A stretch of 64,000 nucleotides of DNA from Microbacterium sp. zg-Y818 (lineage in GTDB: Bacteria; Actinomycetota; Actinomycetes; Actinomycetales; Microbacteriaceae). Every line of letters starts with the position of its first letter. Position 1 is the stretch's first letter. Made by a program: the position numbers and the translations under genes. The stretch spans positions 2,108,001 through 2,172,000 of the forward strand of contig NZ_CP126741.1 in assembly GCF_030246905.1 (NCBI RefSeq), given 5' to 3'. Under the pieces are notes generated by a model. The model ran no database searches. It was not told the DNA's origin and saw nothing but the letters and a program-made list of their open reading frames with translations. Positions 58,552-64,000 of the stretch are shown piece by piece.

Positions 58552-59030
58552 TTCCTCCCCCACCTCTTCTTTGGCTCTGGCCGTGTCGCTGGGTTGCTGA
58601 AGATGACGTTTGCAACGTCGACCACCATCACATTATCTTCCTCCCTCGCCCATGGGGCGTCTAGGAGCGCCTTGAGGACGGAGAGGCCCATCTCCGATTC
58701 CCCGTGCTTGGTGCTGACTGCCTTCTCGCAGCCCCACGTGAAGCGACCCCACCACGTGGTGCGATCGTCCGCTTCCCGATTCGCCCGGCGGTCGCGGTGC
58801 GAGTTGTACCACGTGATCATTGCGGCGATGATTGCGGCGACGACAGCAAGGCTGCCCGCGAACCCAGCGGAGGTAAGAAAGGTGCTCCACCATTGCCCAT
58901 CTGGGTAGAAGGGGGGCATGGCCCTTCCAACGGTGAAGCCGCCAACCATGCCTACGAGCGCTGCGATCACTAGTGGCCACCACCGCAACGACCGGACCGC
59001 CGCGGTCGCCCGAGCGTCAGTGCTGGCCAT
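58548..59030 (-). CDS. Two-span membrane protein of unknown function
   Basis: 160 residues from MASTDARA. Two membrane spans (about 17-37 and 52-72) precede a cytoplasmic part with YNSHRDRRANREADDRTTWW and GRFTWGCEKAVSTKHGESEM. Similar short proteins with an RR...WW.RFTW segment are common near accessory loci, but I know no function. It is the first gene of a two-gene operon with the small protein. Confidence 0.6.
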   Translation of the reverse strand: MASTDARATAAVRSLRWWPLVIAALVGMVGGFTVGRAMPPFYPDGQWWSTFLTSAGFAGSLAVVAAIIAAMITWYNSHRDRRANREADDRTTWWGRFTWGCEKAVSTKHGESEMGLSVLKALLDAPWAREEDNVMVVDVANVIFSNPATRPEPKKRWGRK

Positions 59031-59106
59031 CGCGGGTGAGTTCGATTTTGAGCTCTGCGGTTGACGGACTGGGCTGCGGCACTGCGGCCTCCTGTGGCTC
59101 GGACTC

Positions 59107-59490
59107 CTACATGATGCCGATGTACAGGCCAGCGCCACAAGGGACTTCTGACAGCAGGCTGAGACCTGAAAGGGGCACCAGATACCCAACGCTCGCGAGC
59201 GCCCCGATGAGCGCGAGCATGCCGATCAGCCGGTGGCGCGCGAGCCAGGTAACTCCTTTTCTCGCCTCGGCGCAGACCGAGCGCCGCACGGGCGGGATGT
59301 CAGCATATGGTTGGAGCGCCTGATGGGCAGCGCTTGAACGACCAACCCCGCGCCGACCCAGGGCCCGCCGCCCATCACCAAGACCTGCGCGGTGGCCGCC
59401 GACGCGAAGAGGATGCCACCGCGCGGAGGACCGGCGAACTCGTCGCAGACCAGCTGCGCGGCCGCGAGCCTCCGTTCGCCGTGGCCGTCG
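59107..59490 (-). pseudogene. Remnant of an MFS transporter gene
   Basis: Two frames on the minus strand together match the central part of the intact MFS transporter 5 kb away: AAAQLVCDEFAGPPRGGILF in one frame and AEARKGVTWLARHRLIGMLA then LIGALASVGYLVPLS in another, joined by a frameshift near 59330. Both ends are missing. It marks past duplication or exchange within this region. Confidence 0.7.
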
Positions 59491-59637
59491 CCCGCGAGGG
59501 ACCCGCTCCGCGTTCGCCTGACCGAGGATCCTCATACGGGCGGTGTCGAATGTGGGACTAATACGTGCACGCGATTGGCTGCCTGTGCGATCGTGGGGCC
59601 GGTTCTTTGGCCACGCTGACACACTAGGTTTCTCCAC

Positions 59638-60504
59638 ATGAACGACTGCGTAATCTGCGGGATCCGACCCGCCGCGGGCAAGGGAGAGCACGTCTGGCCG
59701 GCATGGTTCCTTAAAGACGCCGACGCCTCTGGGCCACCGTCCTTCGGGTGGTCGTCCAACGGTGAGGCCCTCCTCAACCGTGACCATGAGCCTCTGCATC
59801 TCCCCGAGCGTCAACGCTTGCTTGTGCCCGCTTGTGCGGACTGCAACGCAAACCTCAACACCCGTTTTGAGCAGCCAGCAAAGGAGGTCGTCCGGCGGTT
59901 AGCACCGAACACCTGGACCGGCGCGGCGAAGGCGAACGAGTGGGCGGCCGTAGGAATGTGGTTCGCGAAGATCCTTCTCCTCGCAACTCATCCGCTTGCT
60001 CTGCACCAGCATCCCGAGATCAATAAGCACCGAATCATCGGAGATTGGGAGACCGAAGACTTCGCGTGGCTCATCGGAGGCACTCCCCCGCCCCCCGGGC
60101 TCTCCCTGTGGGCGTTCCGCGCCGATCGAGAAAAGGGGGCGCCCGCTGCGCGCGTCTTTCTTCCAAAGGTGGTTCAACTCGACGACGGCAGCACGACACG
60201 CTTCCCGATGACGATGATCACGCTCGAAGGCATTTGCTTGACGCTCGTCTCCCATCCCGGATGGGACATCGAACATCCGCTAGTCGCTGGCGGCGCGGCG
60301 TGGGAACTCCTTCACTCTGCCCACAAGGGTGATCTCGCCGACCTCCCTCTCTTGCCCTTCAACGCGGTCACCTGGCGCCGTCCGAACACGGTAGTGCTCG
60401 CGGACGGGCTTCGCCTCGACGGCACACTCCCGCCCCTGGGCGCCATCACCGACTCCCCTGTTCCCGGCGCTCTCATCGACGTCATCCGGGCCGCCTCCTT
60501 CTGA
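59638..60504 (+). CDS. HNH-like zinc protein beside the restriction-modification genes
   Basis: 288 residues. The N-terminus gives CVICG (Cys4/Cys7), GEHVWPAWF (His18), then PACADCNANLN (Cys66/Cys69/Asn70), an HNH-endonuclease-like layout of zinc-binding pairs around a His and Asn. The remainder (HLPERQR, LLATHPLALHQHP, FPMTMITLEG) matches no family I know. TAGGTT lies 7 nt before the ATG, consistent with leaderless expression. It is convergent with the restriction endonuclease gene and its GC is lower than the flanks, so acquisition with that module is plausible. Confidence 0.65.
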   Translation: MNDCVICGIRPAAGKGEHVWPAWFLKDADASGPPSFGWSSNGEALLNRDHEPLHLPERQRLLVPACADCNANLNTRFEQPAKEVVRRLAPNTWTGAAKANEWAAVGMWFAKILLLATHPLALHQHPEINKHRIIGDWETEDFAWLIGGTPPPPGLSLWAFRADREKGAPAARVFLPKVVQLDDGSTTRFPMTMITLEGICLTLVSHPGWDIEHPLVAGGAAWELLHSAHKGDLADLPLLPFNAVTWRRPNTVVLADGLRLDGTLPPLGAITDSPVPGALIDVIRAASF

Positions 60505-60615
60505 TACGCAAACGCGCACTGCAGAACGGAGCATCGAGTGCGGTACAGCGTGGTGGGCCCTGGGCGCACGAGTGCATGTCCCGCACGCGAAGCATGACAG
60601 ACGGGAGCCGATCGG

Positions 60616-61356
60616 CTATCTGAGAAGCGCAGCCTCCGCTGCGATATGGGCCGCAAATGAGACGACGAATCGCCTAAAGCTCGTTGCGTCACTCATCTGG
60701 CCATATTCGCCTTCGAGCCCACCCCGTCGCGATGAGACGATGAGCGCCGCCTCGGTGTATAGCTTCTCCAGCACAAGGCGTCGGCACAGAGCTTCGTATC
60801 GCTGCAGATACGACATGTTCCTGAACTCGGGGAACACGGCGAAGTGCGGTTCCGTGACACGAACAGCACGATTCGATTCCGGCGCATCCTCAACATGCAT
60901 GAGCCACCCGACGAACGGAGTGGGTTGATCACCTAGGGCTCCTTCGCGGTAAGCGGTCCAGAGGTCAAGTGAGGAGCCGACTGCTTCTTCGGTGCGGTTA
61001 TTGAAGTTATTGCCGAATGACGGGCCGACCTGGCTCTTCAGCTCAATGGCCGCGATGAGGACCCCCTGTCGCATGACGAGTAGATCCCAGTCTTTCGTCG
61101 GGCGAAAATAGCCCGGCAGCGTGTTTACGCCCCGCGTCATAAAAAGATCGGCGTCGGGAAGACCGTTTGCTGCGACGAGATCTGCGATGAGCGTCACAAA
61201 GCCGTCCATGGTCTTGCCCCCGGTGACGGCCGACCGCTCCCCCTGATCAATGACACCGTTCAGCCGCTGACGCTCGACCGCAGCAGCACGCGTGTCCCAG
61301 AACACCCGCACCGCGTGTGATGTTCGTTCCTCGAAGTCTTCAAGATCGATGCCCAT
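60616..61356 (-). CDS. PaeR7I-family type II restriction endonuclease (CTCGAG)
   Basis: 246 residues, the same length as PaeR7I. The PD-(D/E)xK core reads KDWDLLV then AAIELKSQVGPSFGNNFNNR (Glu105, Lys107), a signature of the PaeR7I/XhoI isoschizomer family, which cleaves CTCGAG. Its ATG overlaps the methyltransferase stop (TAATG), so it is translated after it. The window holds many unprotected CTCGAG sites (for example at 900-905), so methylation is essential. No C-protein gene is seen. Confidence 0.9.
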   Translation of the reverse strand: MGIDLEDFEERTSHAVRVFWDTRAAAVERQRLNGVIDQGERSAVTGGKTMDGFVTLIADLVAANGLPDADLFMTRGVNTLPGYFRPTKDWDLLVMRQGVLIAAIELKSQVGPSFGNNFNNRTEEAVGSSLDLWTAYREGALGDQPTPFVGWLMHVEDAPESNRAVRVTEPHFAVFPEFRNMSYLQRYEALCRRLVLEKLYTEAALIVSSRRGGLEGEYGQMSDATSFRRFVVSFAAHIAAEAALLR

Positions 61357-63044
61357 TAGTTTTCCCCCAGGAACGCGAGGGTTCCGTCTTGAAGCTGATA
61401 GATGCGCTCCAGCAACGATGTGCTGAGCTTTTCGCCTGCCTCGCCCGCCCGGATCATCTCGGACTGATCCATGGGAGCAATTGACTCCCATAATGGCACA
61501 CGAATACGCTTGAGATTCTGCGCCTGGAATCGAAGATATCCGCCGCCGATCTTGACACTGTATGCGGCAACGAACATGTGCGCGATCCCCGTTCGTAGGA
61601 GCGCCTGCAACGCACGCAGGTTCCACGACTCTGACGTGATGAAGTACAAGTTGTGGTGCGGGTACAGCGTGCCCGGATCGAAGGCGATCGCGTCGCCATT
61701 ACCTTTGATGTCCGGGATGAGGAGCTTCGGCTCGTATGTCAGCGATGGAGTGATGCGGTCGATCGTCCTGTACCACTTTCGTTTCGTGTCGTTCTTCGCC
61801 GTGTGTCGACGCTCAAGCTGCTCCCGGAACTGCTCCAGGTGCGCCGCCAGCTTGGGATACTCGGCGAGGTCAACTAACCCGCCCTCGTCCCGCCAAGGAT
61901 TGACGACGCCCTTACCCGACCACACGAGCCGCCCTCCGGGGACGTCCTTGTTCGTGGCGAGCGGCAGCTTGCGATCCGCCTCAACGTCGAGCGATTCGAA
62001 CGGTCCGATGTACGCCTTGTCTGCCCCTGTTGCCACGCCGATTCCAACGCGGCACCCGGTTTCCACGAGTGTCGGGAATCGAGACTCCAAGTCGGAGATG
62101 ATCGCGAGGCTCGCGCTGGTCGACAACAACCACGGCGCAGGACCGCGCACCGCGTTTAGCACGATTACGTCTGGCCGGTCTATCTGGCCGGATTTCAAAC
62201 TCTCAGCCAATCCGTCTAGGTAATTCGCCGCGACCGAGGTGGCGCGGGCCACTTCAACGGGCCCCGCGGTGCTGCGCTCGATCACCGTGATCGACGGGTA
62301 GGCGCCAACCTGCACTTCGAATGCATCGAGCCCATACATGTCGACGTAATACGCGAGGTGGAACTCGTTGGCAATCTTGGCGCGGATTCCCCGGCCGTAA
62401 TCGTTCTTGACCCAGGCGTCTGCGCAGATGAAGCTGAGACGCCCGCCAGTGCGAAGCAGGTCCAGTGAGCGCTCCATGAACGCGATGTAAAGGTCGGCCC
62501 GCCCCACCATCGTCGGATAAGTGCTGCGATAGACCCGGAGCAGATCATCGGGGATCAGCTCCTGCCTCACGTAGGGCGGATTCCCGACAACGAAGTCGAA
62601 ATCCCGGTCGAATCCAGCGAGAAGGAAGTCCTCGTGCTTGATCCATGCGGAGACAAGCATCTCCGCGTCGCTTTCGGAGAGGCCCGACGAGACGAGATGG
62701 CTCCGAAGCACGGGACGGAACCGGTTAACCGTATCGGTGTCCAGTTCAACACACCGCAGGGCATCGACGAGGTCCTCGGCGTTAATCCCGCGGGCCGTAC
62801 GCCACGATTCGAGGAGGCGGTCAACCGCGGACAGAACGAACCTGCCTCCCCCGAACGATGGCTCCAGAATCGCCATCTGATGCAAAGGCCGGTCGGGTGT
62901 GTAACCGATCAGGTCTAGCATGAAGTCGACCACGGATTGGCGCGTGAAGATAGCGCCACGAGTTTTTTCTTCTAGGCCGTAGGCGGCCTCAGCGATGGGT
63001 AGCAGAACCGCTTCGGTTGCGGCATCGACGGGTGCGAGAGTCAT
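61356..63044 (-). CDS. Adenine-N6 DNA methyltransferase of the PaeR7I-type system
   Basis: 562 residues (M.PaeR7I is about 530). The AdoMet loop is [11 protein letters not shown] (60-69) and the catalytic motif is GNPPY (154-158), N6-adenine, gamma-class Eco57I-like order. The C-terminal half, including [20 protein letters not shown], is the target-recognition part. AGGAG precedes the ATG. It is the first gene of the pair and should methylate CTCGAG on the adenine. GC content is clearly lower than in the flanking genes, a sign of transfer. Confidence 0.9.
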   Translation of the reverse strand: MTLAPVDAATEAVLLPIAEAAYGLEEKTRGAIFTRQSVVDFMLDLIGYTPDRPLHQMAILEPSFGGGRFVLSAVDRLLESWRTARGINAEDLVDALRCVELDTDTVNRFRPVLRSHLVSSGLSESDAEMLVSAWIKHEDFLLAGFDRDFDFVVGNPPYVRQELIPDDLLRVYRSTYPTMVGRADLYIAFMERSLDLLRTGGRLSFICADAWVKNDYGRGIRAKIANEFHLAYYVDMYGLDAFEVQVGAYPSITVIERSTAGPVEVARATSVAANYLDGLAESLKSGQIDRPDVIVLNAVRGPAPWLLSTSASLAIISDLESRFPTLVETGCRVGIGVATGADKAYIGPFESLDVEADRKLPLATNKDVPGGRLVWSGKGVVNPWRDEGGLVDLAEYPKLAAHLEQFREQLERRHTAKNDTKRKWYRTIDRITPSLTYEPKLLIPDIKGNGDAIAFDPGTLYPHHNLYFITSESWNLRALQALLRTGIAHMFVAAYSVKIGGGYLRFQAQNLKRIRVPLWESIAPMDQSEMIRAGEAGEKLSTSLLERIYQLQDGTLAFLGEN

Positions 63045-63729
63045 TAGACTCCTAGGGTAACCAGGCGATCCGACACTGCCTGAGAGCCGCTCCGCTCGGC
63101 CGCGCAGCGGACTCGCTTCGAGCGGACCAGGTGTCCTGGTGGCCCACGATCGGTTGCGGGCGGGAGCAGCTGACCTAGAGCGACAGCTTGCCTAGCCGGC
63201 CCTCAACGCGGGTCTCTCAGCTCGACTGCGGGGGAACGCTTCCAGGCCGCGCTTGAGCACAGCGATCGTTCCGGCGTCCGAGCTTGCGGAGGATGGTTGC
63301 CGCGTGCTCATGTAGGAGGGCGGCGGCGATGGCCTCTCATCTCCGCAGCCTCGACCGCCTCCTAGCGAAGGGCGTGCGCCGATTCGAGTCGACCCCTCAC
63401 TTGCGCTGCCTACTGTGGCTCGGTCCTCAGAAGGTAGTCGGTGCCGTCGACTCTCCGCGCCGAACTGCGAAGGACACGCACCGCCGACAGGGGGCTGACG
63501 CCACCATATGGCTAGCCCGCTGGTGCTTCGCACCGGCCTTCGCGCTGGACGAAAGTGGGTCGGTTTCTCTCGGACCAGCTAGACAGCGACTGCCGAAACG
63601 GGAACACGACCAATATGAGGCGGAAATACGCAAGGCACGATACGCGGAACGTATGCGCGCGTTTGGCGCGAGTTGCAGGCCCACCCCCGAACCGCGTGAA
63701 TCCCAGATACGGGCCTCCGGACCACGTCT
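63045..63729. other. 685-bp stretch without a convincing gene
   Basis: Several overlapping open frames exist on both strands, but none has a ribosome-binding site, leaderless box, family match or consistent codon bias. A TACCCT box about 15 bp before the methyltransferase start is its likely promoter. The rest appears to be non-coding or decayed. Confidence 0.45.
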
Positions 63730-63924
63730 TCACCGACGCCCAGAGGGCGGATGTGGTCGACCCTCCCCAGGTTGCATGATCCGCACGCCGGGGCGGCCGG
63801 GTAAGGGAACCGCCCCGATGAGCACGATGTCGCACCACCTGCATTCGTAGCCGCGGAGGACGGAATACAGCACGGTCCCGCATATAGGGCACCGAGGTTG
63901 CGCGAGGTCATCGAGCGGGTCCAT
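63730..63924 (-). CDS. Small zinc-ribbon protein
   Basis: 64 residues from MDPLDDLAQPRCPICGTVLY, with a second pair in YECRWCDIV, giving CxxC-x14-CxxC, a zinc ribbon as found in many short actinobacterial proteins of unknown function. The C-terminal half is Pro/Gly-rich. It lies near the right edge with no informative neighbour. Confidence 0.55.
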   Translation of the reverse strand: MDPLDDLAQPRCPICGTVLYSVLRGYECRWCDIVLIGAVPLPGRPGVRIMQPGEGRPHPPSGRR

Positions 63925-64000
63925 GGATGGAGCGTAGATGGTGCGCGGCGCCAGCGCCGTCGTTTGTCCACCTGAGCGGCGTCACGTGCCACCTGAGTTC

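Noticed and set aside
63284..63850. A 188-codon plus-strand frame near the right edge
   Set aside because: No start signal, atypical composition and it overlaps the small zinc-ribbon gene, which has a clear metal-binding pattern.
1..64000. tRNA genes, CRISPR arrays, riboswitches
   Set aside because: No cloverleaf-like T-loop sequences, no regularly spaced repeats and no known aptamer core were recognised on reading; a covariance-model scan would be decisive.

Overview
The window is very GC-rich actinobacterial chromosome, most likely Microbacterium or a close relative in the Microbacteriaceae. Support comes from GC-saturated third codon positions, many GTG starts, an Lsr2 gene, a RamA-type regulator beside an acetate symporter, frequent GGATGCC/GGCATCC words, and 'GTTGAGCGAG...GACGAAAC' extragenic repeats that I associate with this genus. 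This is inference, since no rRNA or other marker gene is present. I see no tRNA, rRNA, CRISPR array or intact insertion sequence.

Layout. 0-2.7 kb: the N-terminal part of a large helicase-like protein running off the left edge, then an alkyltransferase homologue lacking its catalytic cysteine. 2.7-5.7 kb: acetate symporter operon (actP with DUF485) divergent from a RamA-like regulator. 5.7-7.6 kb: lsr2 and two coupled alpha/beta hydrolases. 7.6-10.7 kb: sugar ABC uptake operon without an ATPase. 11-14.2 kb: CtpE-like P-type ATPase and a phosphotransferase. 14.3-17.5 kb: copper/DyP operon (membrane protein, CopC, PCuAC, TAT-exported peroxidase). 17.7-22.4 kb: translationally coupled oleA-oleBC-oleD operon for long-chain olefins. 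22.4-23.3 kb: CsoR/CstR-family repressor divergent from tandem cysteine-rich miniproteins, with two palindromic operators. 23.3-28.8 kb: small genes, including a TetR-controlled dehydrogenase. 28.8-37.3 kb: a MerR gene whose apparent operator recurs before an export protein, an oxidoreductase and an ABC exporter. 37.4-41.2 kb: a large secreted protein divergent from a PaaX-family regulator.

41.2-59.5 kb looks accessory. It lies between a truncated, frameshifted and a longer copy of one CPBP protease gene and also holds decayed MFS and DUF3626 genes. It carries a Doc toxin-antitoxin pair, a large LuxR-type ATPase regulator facing three proteins of unknown function, a PadR/CPBP pair, a DUF418 protein with a TetR gene, an Ltp/PASTA surface protein, and a two-gene operon pairing a DUF4041/GIY-YIG protein with a coiled-coil protein. 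59.6-63.0 kb holds an HNH-like gene and a PaeR7I-type (XhoI specificity) restriction-modification pair of visibly lower GC.

The best candidates for something undescribed are the regulator/repeat/paralogue cluster at 42.7-48.3 kb, the coiled-coil plus GIY-YIG operon at 54.5-57.1 kb, and the persulfide-type repressor with miniproteins at 22.4-23.2 kb. A recurring theme is leaderless start codons placed 6-7 nt after a TANNNT box.
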